A DNA stretch of 64,000 nt, taken from assembly GCA_026545765.1 (NCBI GenBank), contig CM048840.1:86084877-86148876 (forward strand), given 5' to 3'. Each line of letters begins with the position of its first letter. Position 1 is the stretch's first letter. The DNA is from Plantago major (Eukaryota > Streptophyta > Magnoliopsida > Lamiales > Plantaginaceae). The translations under genes and the position numbers were made by a program. Below the pieces are notes generated by a model. That model searched no databases. It was not told the origin of the DNA and saw only the letters and a program-made list of their open reading frames with translations. Positions 1-11,876 of the stretch are shown one piece after another.

Positions 1-412
1 GCACCACCTCCGAGCTACTCCCTCAACATTGAACCAGAGGAGTGTGTAGCAGTCATGAAAAGCATGGGTAACAGAGTTAGATGGCCAGGAAAACTCAGGA
101 TACCTCCAGATCAAAGAAACTCCAACAAGTGGTGTGAGTTTCATGGAGACCATGGCCATACAACTGCAGAGTGCATCTCCCTGCGATTGGAGGTAGCCGA
201 GCTCTTAAAGAGAGGGCACTTGACGGAGTACCTCTCTGACAAAGGTAAAAAGACCCTCGCCAGTCGGCAGGGCATTGATCTGCCTGAGCCCCCTCAGACC
301 AACAAGGTAATCAACGTAATCTCGGGGGGGGGGGGGGGGGGTCAGAGATCAGTGGTGTCTCATACTCTGCGGCAAAGCACCACAGTAGGCAAACGGTAAG
401 GCCTGAGCTTAA
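1..412 (+). pseudogene. Gag C-terminal fragment of the Ty3/gypsy element
   Basis: The frame open from before position 55 to 399 encodes a gag tail. A Cys/His cluster ([15 protein letters not shown], about 145-190) matches the conserved region seen in plant gypsy gag proteins before the protease. An 18-base G run at 324-341 gives a polyglycine stretch and probably marks a slippage site; the frame closes at 397-399. The true start lies outside the window. It would form the nucleocapsid part of the particle. Identification as gag is firm, function is lost. Confidence 0.8.
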
Positions 413-1503
413 CGCTCGCAGGGCATCAAACACCTCTTCGTCTGACTTGACTATTAGCTTCTCAGACCAAGAGTCTAAGCAACTAATCAGTTCTCATGAT
501 GATGCTTTAGTTATTTCAATTCTTATTGCAAACTGTCTTACGAAGAGAGTTCTCATTGACAATGGGAGCTCTGCTAACATCATTTTCCTAGATGCTCTCA
601 CAGAAATGGGATGAGACTGCCATCCTTCGTCAGCCGACAACTCTATATGGCTTCAGTGGAGAAAGGAAGTACACGGTTGGGAGTGTTACCCTTCCTGTCT
701 ATGCAGAAGGCGTCAACCTACCAACGAAGTTCCTGATTGTAGACAGTCCGTCAAGCTACAATTTCATCCTTGGTAGGCCGTGGATTCACGAGATGAAAGA
801 AGTACCGTCAACTTACCACCAGGTGATTTGCTTCCCTACCAAATGGGGGGTGAAGGAGATTTTTGGGCAGCTGCGGGATGCGAGGACATGTTACATGGAA
901 GCCTTGAAGCCCAAGGCAGCAGAGTTATGGAAATTACAGCAACTCAACCCCCCAGTTGACCCGGACCAGCCAGGGATGGAAGAGCTCGATGAAGTTCAGA
1001 TTCACCTAGACTATCCAGATCACAAAGTTCAGATTGGGGCAAGGTTGAGGCCAGAGCTAAGAGAGCAGTTGGTCACATTTCTCAAAGTTCACCATGACTG
1101 CTTTGCTTGGTCACATGCAGACATGACAGGAGTCGACCCAGAGGTTATCACCCACAGACTTGAGGTTGATCCAGATTACCCACCAGTCAGACAGAAACAG
1201 AGGAAGTTCGCTCCAGAGCGGAACAAGGTTATCAATGAAGAAGTCCAAAAGTTGCTTGATATCGGGTCAGTCCGCGAAGTACATTACCCGAACTGGTTAG
1301 CCAACGTTGTGGTAGTAAAGAAGAAAAATGGCAAGTGGCGAGTGTGCATAGACTTCACTGACCTCAACAAAGCATGCCCGAAGGATTCTTTCCCACTTCC
1401 ACACATAGACATGCTAGTGGACGCTACAACAGGACATGAGCTTCTAAGCTTCATGGACGCCTTCTCAGGTTACAACCAGATATTGATACACCCTGAAGAT
1501 TAA
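413..1503 (+). pseudogene. Protease and N-terminal reverse transcriptase, Ty3/gypsy
   Basis: The aspartic protease motif lies at about 560-600 (reading LIDNGSSANI, with DNG in place of the usual DTG/DSG) in a frame that stops near 612. The following frame (592-1503) carries the rest of the protease, including LGRPWIH, then the RT fingers and palm: a P-V-R-Q-K-Q-R-K-F-A-P segment, KKKNGKWRVCIDFTDLNKAC, and SFMDAFSGYNQI with the first catalytic Asp. A TAA stop at 1501 follows HPED, where intact elements continue with a Lys/Glu-rich segment. This is a dead remnant; lineage assignment rests on motif order. Confidence 0.85.
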
Positions 1504-2478
1504 GAGAAGACAACCTTCATCACAAAGAGGGGAACCTTCTGTTACAAGGTCATGCCCTTTGGACTCAAGAATGCGGGAGCCACTTACCAGCGCCTAGTCA
1601 ACCGATGTTCGCTAGCATGCTGGGGGACACCATGGAGGTGTACATTGATGACATGCTAGTCAAGTCACTGGTCGCCGACCAACACCTATACCATCTCCGC
1701 CAAGCCTTCTTAGTTCTCCGCAGATACAACATGATGTTGAATCCAGCCAAGTGCTCCTTTGGAGTCTCCTCTGGGAAACTCCTTGGATACTTAGTCACAC
1801 AAAGAGGTATTAAGGCTAACCTTGATAAAATTCGTTCTATTGCTAACATCCCTTCCCCCAAGTGTGTTAAAGATGTGCAGAAACTGACTGGGAGGCTAGT
1901 ATCCCTCAGTAGATTCATACCCAAATCATCCGAGAAGTGTCGTCCATTCTTTGACACTCTACGGAAGAGCAAAGATTTCCAGTGGACAGAAGAGTGTGAG
2001 GATGCCTTGCAACAAATCAAGCGTTACCTTACCACATCTCCAGTACTATCGAAGCCCAAGATTGGAGAGACTCTGTTCATTTACCTTAGCCTCGACACAA
2101 AGACTAAGCGGCGTCCTAGTCAGAGAAGAAGATGGAAACCAACTCCCAGTCTACTACGTGAGCAAGTACTTACTAGACACAGAGAATCGGTACAGCCAGC
2201 TGGAGAAGCTAGCCCTTGCAATAGTCACCTCAGCAAGGAAGCTACGCCCTTACTTCCAATGCCATCCAGTCGTAGTCCTCACTAGCTTTCCACTTCGCAT
2301 TATCTTGCACAAGCCAGAGGTTTCTGGTAGACTTTCAAAATGGGCAATTGAACTCAGTGAGTACGACGTCTCTTTCCAATCCTGCACGGCCATCAAGTCA
2401 CAGGCGCTTGCGGACTTCATAGTGGATTTCACTCCAATCGAATTAGGTCAAGCGGAAAAGGAGTTATTTTGTTTGTAG
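1504..2478 (+). pseudogene. C-terminal reverse transcriptase and Ty3-type RNase H
   Basis: After the stop at 1501 the frame continues with [20 protein letters not shown] and shifts near 1600. The RT active site YIDDMLVKS is encoded at about 1642-1668, followed by the thumb and connection region up to about 2090. Another frameshift leads into 1951-2478, which encodes the Ty3 RNase H (VREEDGNQLPVYYVSK and then an ALADFI end). The frame ends with TAG at 2476. The catalytic Asp pair is preserved, but the two frameshifts and the stop prevent a functional enzyme. Confidence 0.85.
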
Positions 2479-3306
2479 GAGAAGGACAACTTGCAGTGGA
2501 AGCTCTCAGTCGATGGCTCCAACAATACCAAAGGAAGTGGGCTCGGCATAGTCCTTACCTCACCAGAAGGAGATACAATCCAAAGAGCCATCCGATGTGG
2601 ATTCAAAACAACCAACAACGAGTCCGAATATGAGGCGCTTATAGCTGGCCTCAACCTAGATCGGGACATGGGCATAAAAAGCATTCAGGTACGGTCGGAC
2701 TCACAGTTGGTAGTTAACCAATTGCAGGGCTCTTATCAAACCAGGGACACCAAGATGGCTGCCTATCTTCTGCTAGTCAAGGAGTTGCAGTCCTCCTTCG
2801 AGGAGTTTTTTGTTTCGCAGGTACAAAGGACGGACAACAGCCACGCAGACGTCGTTGCCAACGTGGGAGTAGCCATCCAAACCACAGTGCCAATGACTAT
2901 TCCTGTAGTGTATGTACAATGGCCTGCAACATGGAAGGGTGAGCCCGCCAACCAGACAGTGGCTGATATAACAACTGATTTAAATTGGATGACTTCAATA
3001 ACATTGTACTTGTCCAATGGAGAACTTCCAGAAGATAAAAGCGAGGCAAGGAGGGTGAAGGCAAAGGCAGCCCGCTTCACACTCCTCGACGGACAACTCT
3101 ATAGGAGATCCTATTCAGGACCCCTACTCAGGTGCGTAACTAATAATGAAGCCAGACATGTTCTGACTGAGTTGCATGCAGGAGAATGTGGCAACCATTC
3201 TGGAGCCAGAAGTCTTGCCCACCGAGCACTAACAACCGGGTACTATTGGCCAACCATGAGGGCTGATGCTCTAGACTTTGTGAGAAGATGTGACTCATGC
3301 CAATGA
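2479..3306 (+). pseudogene. Second (plant-type) RNase H and integrase zinc-binding domain
   Basis: This frame encodes WKLSVDGSNNTKGSGLGIVL, then TTNNESEYEAL and VRSDSQLVVNQ, the D-E-D core of the additional RNase H found in Tat elements. It is followed by a linker and the integrase H-H-C-C domain: LHAGECGNHSGARSLAHRAL...YYWPTM...CDSCQ (about 3170-3303). The frame stops with TGA at 3304, right after the CDSCQ cysteines, where integrase should continue. The start of the frame has no ATG, as expected for a polyprotein segment. Confidence 0.85.
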
Positions 3307-4237
3307 CACTCACACATCAGCCATCTCCCACCAGAGAGGCTACACCCATCCATTGCTCCATGGCCTTTTATGAAATGGGGGATGGACATAGTAGGGAAAC
3401 TACCCACTGCACCTGGCCAACGAGTGTACATGCTGGCAGTAACCGATTACTTCACCAAGTGGGTTGAAGCAGAAGCCTTCAAGCAGGTCCGTGACACAGA
3501 GGTAATTCATTTTATTTGGAAACATCTGATTTGCTGGTACGGAGTCCCCTGCGAATCGTGACAGACAATGGATCCCAGTTCATAAGCTATGAGTTTCAAG
3601 ATTTCTGCAAAGAATGGGGAATCAACTTACATTCTCCACTCCACGCTATCCCCAAGCGAATGGACAAGCGGAGTCGACCAACAAGACTATCATGAACAGT
3701 CTCAAAAAAAGGCTGAAACAAGCGAAAGGAGCATGGGCAGATGAACTTCCAGGCGTCATATGGTCATACCAAACCACACCAAGGACTCCAACTGGAGAAA
3801 CACCATTCAGCATGACATATGGAACTGAAGTAGTCATACCCATAGAAGTGGGACTACCCATAACAAGATACAAAATGGCTAGCGAGCAGACCAACGATGC
3901 AGAATTGGCACACGAGCTCGACTTGGTTGATGAACTCAGAGAAAGAGCCATGATCTGGAGCACCGCCTACCAATGTATAAGTCGCACAACACTTCAACAG
4001 GAACATTCACGTACGAACCTTCAAGCAAGACGATTGGGTTCTACGCAGAGTATTCCAGAACACCAAGGAGACAGGAGCTGGAAAGCTTGGACCAAATTGG
4101 GAAGGTCCTTACAAGATCACAAAGGTAGTAGGAAACGGAGCCTACAAGCTAGAAACCAAGGAAGGACGACAGATAGCCAACAGTTGGAACACCATCCACC
4201 TAAAGAGGTACTTTTTATGATACACTTGTTCTTCTGA
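3307..4237 (+). pseudogene. Integrase catalytic core and C-terminal tail
   Basis: Frame 3370-3561 encodes KWGMDIVGKLP, with the first Asp of the DDE triad, through [11 protein letters not shown]. The second motif, IVTDNGSQF, is in a shifted frame at about 3555-3585. The frame from 3614 continues with [15 protein letters not shown], carrying the catalytic Glu, and RTPTGETPFSMTYGTE. It shifts again near 3950 before the chromodomain-free tail. DDE residues can all be located, but across three frames, so the integrase is inactive. Confidence 0.85.
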
Positions 4238-4312
4238 GATTGATCTTTCATTGAAAACACCCCGAACTGACCAGGGGCAAGTCGGTTATCTAACCCGACT
4301 GGCAGTTCGGCT

Positions 4313-4345
4313 AAACGCCCCACCCCACCCCACCCCACCCCCCCA
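4313..4345 (+). repeat. C-rich CCCCA tandem tract
   Basis: Four to five CCCCA units followed by a C7 run in the 3' untranslated part of the gypsy element; low-complexity tract. Confidence 0.7.
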
Positions 4346-4442
4346 TAAACGTTTTGCAGGAGCATAAGACATACAACTAGTCTCCATTCCTTGATGCTCC
4401 CAAAGCACGCAGCGGCATGGGCATACACATCCTCGTCCAAAG

Positions 4443-5730
4443 TGAAAGTGCGATTTATTGCACTTTGTTTAGTAATTCAACCTTTCTTCGTAACATAACC
4501 GGTTCAATGTTTGTAGTTGTTTTTCTATGAATATTTTGTAGGATATATCAAGTTGGGCTTAAACATGCTTAATGGATCAAAAGGAATCAATGAGCCCAAA
4601 GGAATGATATTGCTTGATGAAAGACTAAGATTAAGGGGGAGATTGAAAGTGCAAGTTGCACTTGATTAGATAATCTTATCTTTCATGATTCAGTTCAATG
4701 TTTGTGTTTGTTGTTGTTGTTTGTGAACTGCAGGATTTCAATGTTGTGCAACATTGCGAAATAGTGCCGATACAATGTTGGAACAACATTACGGACAACA
4801 GCAGACAACATAGAAACAAGCAGGCCAATTGGACTGATGACTTGGACTGGAAGCAATCAATTCGAATTTCTGCAGGAATAAGGAAAGAGTTTGAGTTGCT
4901 TTGGACACAAGGAATGCAATCTAAAAAGAAGGAAAGAGTTTGACAAGTTATGGGCACCTTGAAAGAAAGAAGGAAATAAAAGATTCTCTAGAGATAATCT
5001 TGGAAAGATTTTCCAGCCAGCCAGATACAGAGAAACAACGTTAGTTTCTTCCTGCTGAGATCCCGGATCATCACATATGTACAGGAAGAACATAGTTGCA
5101 AGAAGAATACAAGATTAAAGAGAGAATCTTTCAAGAAGATTGTTGAAGAAAGCAAGAAGGAAATATATTGTTGAAGACACTAATATGGGAATTTCCTTCT
5201 AGCTGAATATTGAAGAAAACAAGACAAAGAAAATTGCCTTTGCTGAGATCCTATTGCCTTTCGACTTGGATGGGAGCTGTCGATATCTCAAGTATATATA
5301 CAAGGACTCAGCCGAGCAATGAAGAAGCCTTTTTGATGATCAATCAAGATTTTATTAAAGAGTTTAGGCTTCTTGTTTTCTGCTAGCTTTAGAGTTTGTC
5401 TAAGAGTATTCATTGTTGGAATAACTCTTTCAAACATCGACCTAGAATAGCTTTTACTGTTAGTTCTTCTAGGGCTAGTTTTGGTTGTTTAATCAATCAT
5501 CTGTGATTGTATTAAACCTAGTTGATTAGATCTACTTTTCCTGTCAGTAAATATTTTTCCTAAAGGCGTGGCCAACATTTTTATATATGTTGGCTTGGTA
5601 ATAGAAGTTTCATTCATATTCATCCGCTGCGTTTTGTTTACTGTGTTGAAGACATTGTTGAACAACATTGTTGGCAACATTTTCTGTTGATCTTGTTCCA
5701 AGTACCAATCCGGGATCCTACGTTCTAACA
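4443..5730 (+). repeat. 5' LTR of copia element 1
   Basis: Begins TGAAAGTGCG and ends CGTTCTAACA, three bases before the primer-binding site. A TATATATA box lies at 5293-5300, a plausible promoter. Two CAATGTTG/CAACATT palindromes (4739-4756 and 4773-4790) and a third cluster (5652-5681) lie inside. A polypurine tract plus LTR-start-like sequence (TAAGGGGGAGATTGAAAGTG) is repeated within the LTR at about 4631-4650. Confidence 0.9.
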
Positions 5731-5732
5731 AG

Positions 5733-5745
5733 TGGTATCAGAGCC
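5733..5745 (+). promoter_or_regulatory. Primer-binding site, initiator-methionine tRNA type
   Basis: TGGTATCAGAGCC is complementary to the 3' end of plant initiator-methionine tRNA. It lies two bases after the 5' LTR, where minus-strand DNA synthesis is primed in copia elements. Confidence 0.9.
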
Positions 5746-5785
5746 AGCCACCTAACTACTGGTGTCTGGATTTGGTACTACTGCA

Positions 5786-7664
5786 ATGGATGCAAACTAC
5801 AACAGACCTCCTGTGCTTGATGGGTCCAACTACCATTACTGGCAAATCCGGATGAGGACTTACATCAAGTCCCTTGATGGCCGTGCTTGGAGATCCATTC
5901 TGGAAGGATACACCTGGCCAACTGAAGGACCTGATGCTGATGGTGACATTGTCCCCATTCCTGAAGAACGCTTCACTGCAGGTGACATACTTCTTAACTC
6001 TTACAATGAAAAGGCCTTAAATGCTATTTTTGGTCATGTAGATGCTCATATGTTTAAAATTATTCAAAACTGCACTACTGCAAAACAAGCTTGGGATTTG
6101 CTTCAGAGTCATTGTGAAGGGGATGCTAGTGTCAAACAAACTAAACTTAGAATGCTTTGGTCTCAATTTGAAAATCTAAGAATGGCGGAGGAAGAAACAA
6201 TTGACTCTTATTTTGAAAAACTTTTAACTCTCTCCAATGAAGTCCAAAGACTGGGAGAAGCTATTTCTAATAGGCAACTTGTTTCCAAAGCTGTTCAATC
6301 TCTTTCCTCAAGATTTAATACCAAAGTCACTATTTTGGAAGATACTCTTAACTTGGCAACTATGGATTTTCACACCCTGTTGAACAATTTAAAATTTTTT
6401 GAACTAAATGAAAATGAGAGACAAGGTATGAAAACTCATAGTATCTCCCTTCACTCTAAATCTAAAGCTAAATCTTCAGAGCCTGATAGTAGTAGTGATG
6501 AGTCTGACAATATGACTGAGGAAACTTTCAACAATCTTGTGAGGAAGTTCAACAAACTTAAATTCAGAAAAAACTCTGGTCAAGGATCCTCAAGTGGAAC
6601 CAAAAATTTCAAAAAGAAAACCAATACTTTCAAAACTGGTTCTGCTTCCAAGACTAGCTCTGAATCTGATTTTGATCGCACTCCTCTTAGTAAGATTAGA
6701 TGTTTTGAATGTCAAGGGTGGGGTCATTATCAAAATGAATGTGCTAACAATCTCAGAAAAATAGAAAAAGAATCTTCTTGCTTGTCTCAGTGATGTTTCA
6801 GATGAAGAACATGAAGATGAAGAAAAAGAAGATGATTCAACTACCAATGCCAGAGCTCTTTGTTCATCCACTTACAATGTTGATGACCAATGTTGGGACA
6901 ACATCGGCAATATAACATCAGGAGTAGAAATCTTCTTTGACTATGATGACTCTGAGAACTGTAAAATTTTGGCACTAACCAACCCTGAGAAATCAGGAAT
7001 CTCTGATGTTTTCTGTCTACATGGTTCTGTGGATTTTGATACAGATAGTCCTTCAGAAGAGGAAGTCAGTGCGGAACAAATGGTGAAGGATCTGCAACAG
7101 ATGTATGAGAAACTCTTCAGTGAATGGAAGACTCTCAGAAAACTCCTCAAGAAAACTGAGAAGGAGAACTACAATCTGAAAGACACCATTGTCAAACTGG
7201 AAGCTGAACTGACAAAGAAGGACATTGAACTGTTCAAGGTAACCACTGAACTATCTAATGAAAAGAAGGTAATTGCAAAGTGGAACTCCTCTACTTCTAG
7301 ACTTAATGATATGCTTGATATGGATAATGATGGGACTACTGGTCTAGGGTACACTGGTAGTTATGATGCTTCTTTTGATAAGAAACTTGGGTGCAACATG
7401 AACTGCACTGTCAACCCTGATACCCCAGAAGTTGTCAAACCTCTTTCTGAGCTCATAAAAGGTCCTGTGTTTGTCAAAGAAAAAGAGTTTTTTCTGTGAA
7501 CTTACTGTCACAAACTTGGTCACAAAAAACCTTACTGTTTCAAGTACCAAAAGGACTTAAAAAGGGAACATGTTGATTCCTCCAACCTCAGTGACCTCTC
7601 CAAGAATCCCTCCCTTCTTGCCTCTAGCAAACAAAACAGTGATTCCGATGTTAGCTGCGATGTT
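5786..7664 (+). pseudogene. gag: Long Sirevirus-type Gag, frameshifted
   Basis: The ATG at 5786 is the first plausible start (MDANYNRPPVLDG). Residues ~10-200 show the copia gag fold: YHYWQIRMRTYIKS, then TAKQAWDLLQSHCEG and the LRMLWSQFENLRM region. A CCHC zinc knuckle (CFECQGWGHYQNEC) is encoded at about 6702-6743. A frameshift near 6780 moves to a frame continuing through an acidic stretch and a coiled coil (MVKDLQQMYEKLF to about ELSNEKKVIAKW). A TGA at 7497 precedes a second, degraded knuckle (YCHKLGHKKPYC). Gag forms the virus-like particle; the extended coiled-coil segment is typical of Sireviruses. Confidence 0.85.
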
Positions 7665-9341
7665 GTGACAACATCCACTTCAACAGAGACTGAAAGATGT
7701 AATCCTAAGTCTCTGAAGTCTATCCCTGGTTCTCCTAAACGAGGTAAACCTCCAGGACAGATAAGAAAACACAAGAATGATTCGAACCAGATTTGGGTAG
7801 CTAAAGAAAAACATACTTGCAATGTTGCTTTTTCTGTTGCTACTTCTCCTAACAATGCAGGAAAATGGTACTTCGACAGTGGTTGCTCTAGGCACATGAC
7901 AGGTAACCCGTCAAACTTGTCAAATTTTGTCTCTCAAAAGACAGGTACAGTGACATATGGAGGAGGATACCAAAGCAAAATCCTTGGAAAGGGAACACTG
8001 TGCCTTAAAGGATATCCTAAACTTTCAAATGTTCTTCTTGTTGAGGGTTTAACGGCTAATATTGTCAGTATAAGCCACCTGTGTGATGATGATCTGAAAG
8101 TCAAGTTTGATAAACGTTCTTGCAAAGTTTATACTTGTGTGGACAAATTAACTGTGATGACAGGTGTTAGATCTCAGGACAACTGCTACGTGATGGACAT
8201 TCCTCTCAAGTGCAATGTTGCTCAACATGATGATGCAACATTGTGGCACAAGAAATTGGGACATGTCAATTACATGAATCTGGAGAAGATCATCAAAAAA
8301 ACTGTGGTGACAGGTGTGCCGAAGCTTACCAATGCAGGGAAGCATGTGTGTGGTGACTGTCTTCTGGGAAAACAAACCAAGGCAGTACACCAGCCACTCC
8401 AGGTTAAAGGACAAAAAAGAGGTACTTTTAACTGCTTTGAACTTTTACATATGGATCTCATGGGTCCTGTAGAAGCTAAAAGTTTGGGAGGAGCCTGGTA
8501 TATCTATGTTATAGTTGATGATTTCTCTAGATATACTTGGGTCAATTTTTTGAAAGAAAAATCTGAAAGTTTTGAATCCTTCAAAAACTGGCATGCAAAA
8601 TGTTGTAATCAGTACTCTACTATGGTCCAAAGAATTCGATCTGACCATGGTAAAGAATTTGAGAATTAATTTTTTGATAAGTACTGTGAAAAGAAAGGGA
8701 TCATGCATGAATACTCAGCTCCCAAGACACCACAACAAAATGGTATTGCTGAAAGGAAAAATAGGACTCTTCAAGAAATGGCCAGAGTGATGTTGAGCTC
8801 AATGAACCTGTCAAAAAGGTTGTGGGCTGAAGCTGTGAACATTGCTTGTCACATAATCAATCGTGTCTATCTTCGTCCAGGTACTCTGACCACTCCCTAT
8901 GAGATTTTGAAAGGTAGAAAACCCAATCTTAAGTACTTTCATGTCTTTGGATGTGTGTGTTACATACTCAATGATAGGGAACATCTAGGGAAGTTTGATG
9001 CTAAAAGTGACAAATGAATCTTTGTAGGGTACTCACAAAATAGTCATGCGTATAGAATATACAATCCTAGATTGCAAACTATACAAGAATCTGTGAATGT
9101 TTCCTTTGATGACTCTGAGCCCTATGCTCAGAAGAAGATCTCTACAGGTGCTGAACAGGTTATTGACACAACCCCTGACTCTTCTACACATGGGAACATT
9201 CCAGACACTATAACTCCTGCTGCTGATCAAAGTGAAAGAACCCATGATGTGGGCAATGTTGTGCCAACATCCCCCTGTGCAATGTTGACTCAACATTCGC
9301 CCAACATCCTGATTTCCACTCCATTGATGAAGAACAAGTGA
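7665..9341 (+). pseudogene. pol: Pol: protease and integrase, with stops
   Basis: KWYFDSGCSRHMTG (about 7865-7906) is the copia aspartic protease site. LWHKKLGHVNYMNLEKI and CGDCLLGKQTK form the gag-pre-integrase H-H-C-C domain (about 8240-8375). The integrase core has LLHMDLMGPV and IVDDFSRYTWV, then RSDHGKEFEN with the second Asp, interrupted by TAA at 8667-8669, and continues with TPQQNGIAERKNRTLQ carrying the Glu. A further stop (TGA, 9015-9017) interrupts before IFVGYSQNSHAYRIYN. The frame runs on to 9341 just before the RT deletion. The catalytic residues persist, but the two stops disable the chain. Confidence 0.88.
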
Positions 9342-10402
9342 TCCCCAAAGGAGACGAGGTCGAATCGATAATGCCTCGCATTAATGCCGCACCCACGCAC
9401 TCGACTCACGTAAGGATCCTCCTCTCGAATTTGAAAGATCATCCCAGCCCTGTAATTGGAACCGGAGGAGGACACTTAGGGGAAACACGCGCAAAAACTA
9501 CACGGAGACACTCAGACTTGCTGAAATCTGTCACTCTTTTGTTCAAGCCATGATAGGAACCTTTGAGATGAGTATGATTGGTGAACTCAGTTTCTTCTTG
9601 GGGCTCCAGATACAACAGAAACAGGATGGCCTCTTTATCTCACAAGAGAAATATGCCAAGAATCTTATCACAAAATTTGGTCTGGAAAATGCCAAACCTT
9701 GCAGCACTCCCATGGCTACTGCTCTGAAACTCAACAAAACTGATGTTGACCCAACATTGTATAGATCAATGATTGGAAGTCTCCTGTATCTCTCAGCCAC
9801 CAGACCTGACATCATGTTCTCTGTTTGTGTAAGTGCCAGGTATCAATCCAAACCCAAAACATCTCATTTAACTGCTGTCAAAAGAATCATTCGATATATA
9901 TTAGGAACTGTTAATCTTGGATTATGGTATGCATGTGATTCAAACACTAATCTGTTGGGATTTAGTGATTCTGATTGGGCTGGTGACTTAGATGATCGAA
10001 AATCAACTAGTGGAGGTTGTTTTTATCTTGGACCAAATCTTGTGTCATGGTATAGTAAGAAACAAAATTGTGTGTCTCTCAACTGCTGAATCTGAATATG
10101 TAGCTGCTGGGAGTTGTGTGTCTCAACTAATTTGGCTGAACAATATGATGCATGAATATGGGTTCCAAAGTGACACTCTTTTGATGTTTTGTGATAACTT
10201 AAGTGCCATTCACATTTCCAAGAATCCAGTTCAACACTCACGCACCAAGCATGTAGACATTCGACACCACTTGGTCACCAAACAAATTATTGACATACAA
10301 CACATTGATACCACAAATCAGTTAGCTGACATTTTCACAAAGCCTCTTGATAAGGAGAGATTCTTCAGTTTGAGAAGGTCTCTTGGTCTATGCACTATTT
10401 GA
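9342..10402 (+). pseudogene. pol: Reverse transcriptase remnant (catalytic core deleted) and RNase H
   Basis: Positions 9342-9545 hold a scrambled remnant of the RT N-terminus. From 9550 the frame encodes the RT C-terminus (TFEMSMIGELSFFLGLQIQQ) and RNase H (DSDWAGDLDDRKSTSG). A frameshift near 10075 leads into LSTAESEYVAAG, then the HSRTKHVDIRHH and LADIFTKPLD end. In intact copia elements about 200 residues containing YVDD and the first catalytic Asp lie between these parts; none is present here. The copy cannot encode its own reverse transcriptase. Confidence 0.88.
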
Positions 10403-11876
10403 TGTGATTTGTTGCAAGCAATGTTGACATAACATCACGGTCAACATTGACTTCTGTGTATATCTAGGGATGTCCTTTTGCTGTTTAGTTTTTTATTTTT
10501 TTCATTGTGTTTCTGTGCTCCTGTGCTTCTGTACTGGTCTATGGCTGTTTCTGTTTTGTAGCTTACAGGGGTGATGCTTAGGGTTTGAAAGGCTATTTGA
10601 AACCAAGGTTGAAAGGGATCGAGTCTCCTGTGTGTTTGCTTTTTGTAAAACCCACTTTTGCTGCTTTTTGGCTATTTTTACTCGTACATTGACTCGCACT
10701 TGATGTTGCCTCATGTCCTTTATGCTTAATAAATCTAATGAATTATGATAAAAAGGGCTCGAAGTGTTTCCGTCGAGGATCGTGTTGGGCAGGTTTCAAA
10801 TACTATCCAGATATCGACGTGGCCAATGTGTCATATGTCGTGAGGATTGATGGCCTGTACTGGAAACCGACACGCACAAAATTGCCGATTCTCGTAATGC
10901 TGCTGGTTCACTTTCTGAGCACCAAATTACCCAATGTGGTCAAATGAGTGATTTTATGCCATGAGACGTGTGTTTGCCTAACTCCGCATAGGCTTCGACT
11001 TTGGAGCAGATTCATACGTGTTCCAATTATTTGACATGGTCCACGGTCTCATGGTCACCCCCACTCAAACTTGTGCTAATTGTTCAATTTAATTTCTGAG
11101 GCATTGTTGAGTGTGTTTCTTTGGTATTCCCTTCTCTTTCTGTCTTTGCCTGCAACATCAGTGGTGTTAATCGAATCTGCACATCTTGAGACTTGGTTTC
11201 CTGGCTAACTTACATTAAGAGTGGTCTGATTTCCCGATGTTGTCATCAATGTTGAGCCAACATTCAGGACAACATTGACTGTGCTTGAAGGACTTCTTGC
11301 TCTTTTGCTGTGATTTTTGTGTGCTCTCTATGTTTTTTTTAAAAAAAATGTGTTTTTGGGTTGGGTTTGAGGGGGAGTACTTGTCTCTTACATCCGTCTT
11401 TTTTTTTTTGGGAATCTGTTAGGTGTCTTACTCATACTTGATCTTGATTTGTTTCCTAAACCAAAAATGTACCTCCCTAAGTTGAGTATTGAGAATCTTC
11501 TTCATGATTGACCTAATTGATACGGTTTTCATTTGCTTTCCTTAATCTCATATTAATATTGTGGTATGATCTTGGTTTGTGCTTTGATATATATGTTTAT
11601 GATCTATGAAGCAAACCAAACCAAAAACACAATCCTCCAACTATATTAACCATGTTACTCCCTCTCATTAGCCCACTTCTCCACCACTCATTAAAACTGC
11701 CGCCCACCTAAACCACAATCATTACATCCAAAAACCAAAAAGTAGTTTTTTTTACTACTCCCAAGCCGCGGTTAAAACAAAAACTCCTCACCTTCCACAC
11801 ACTATTCACTTGTCACTCTCAAACAAATTCCTCTCCCGCTCATCCTCCTTCATCTCTGCACTCACTAATCTGGACA
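10403..11876 (+). other. Non-coding spacer between pol and the extra ORF of copia element 1
   Basis: About 1.47 kb without a supported gene. It contains two CAATGTTG/CAACATT palindrome clusters (10420-10449 and 11235-11279). A short frame at 10738-10947 has no recognisable domain. Sireviruses commonly have long non-coding DNA here. Confidence 0.6.

Larger units (their letters stand above)
1..4442 (+). mobile_element. Decayed Ty3/gypsy (Tat-lineage type) retrotransposon, 5' end outside the window
   Basis: Gag, protease, reverse transcriptase (RT), RNase H, a second plant-type RNase H and integrase follow one another on the + strand in Ty3/gypsy order. A second RNase H between the ordinary RNase H and integrase is characteristic of the Tat lineage (Ogre/Retand relatives). 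The frame is broken at least seven times. No LTR of this element is visible: the 5' part lies outside the window, and the 3' part is replaced at 4443 by the LTR of copia element 1. Positions 4238-4442 are 3' untranslated sequence with a C-rich tract. Confidence 0.9.

Noticed and set aside
1598..2020. Minus-strand ORF opposite the gypsy RT
   Set aside because: The + strand carries the conserved YIDD RT in the same place; the - frame is a by-product.
4646..4660. Alternative left end of the copia-1 LTR (TGAAAGTGCAAG after an internal polypurine tract)
   Set aside because: Homology between the two LTRs extends back to 4443/14303, and a polypurine tract directly precedes 14303.
5733..5745. tRNA gene fragment
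   Set aside because: Only the 13-base primer-binding match is present; no tRNA body. The same holds for 52292-52304.
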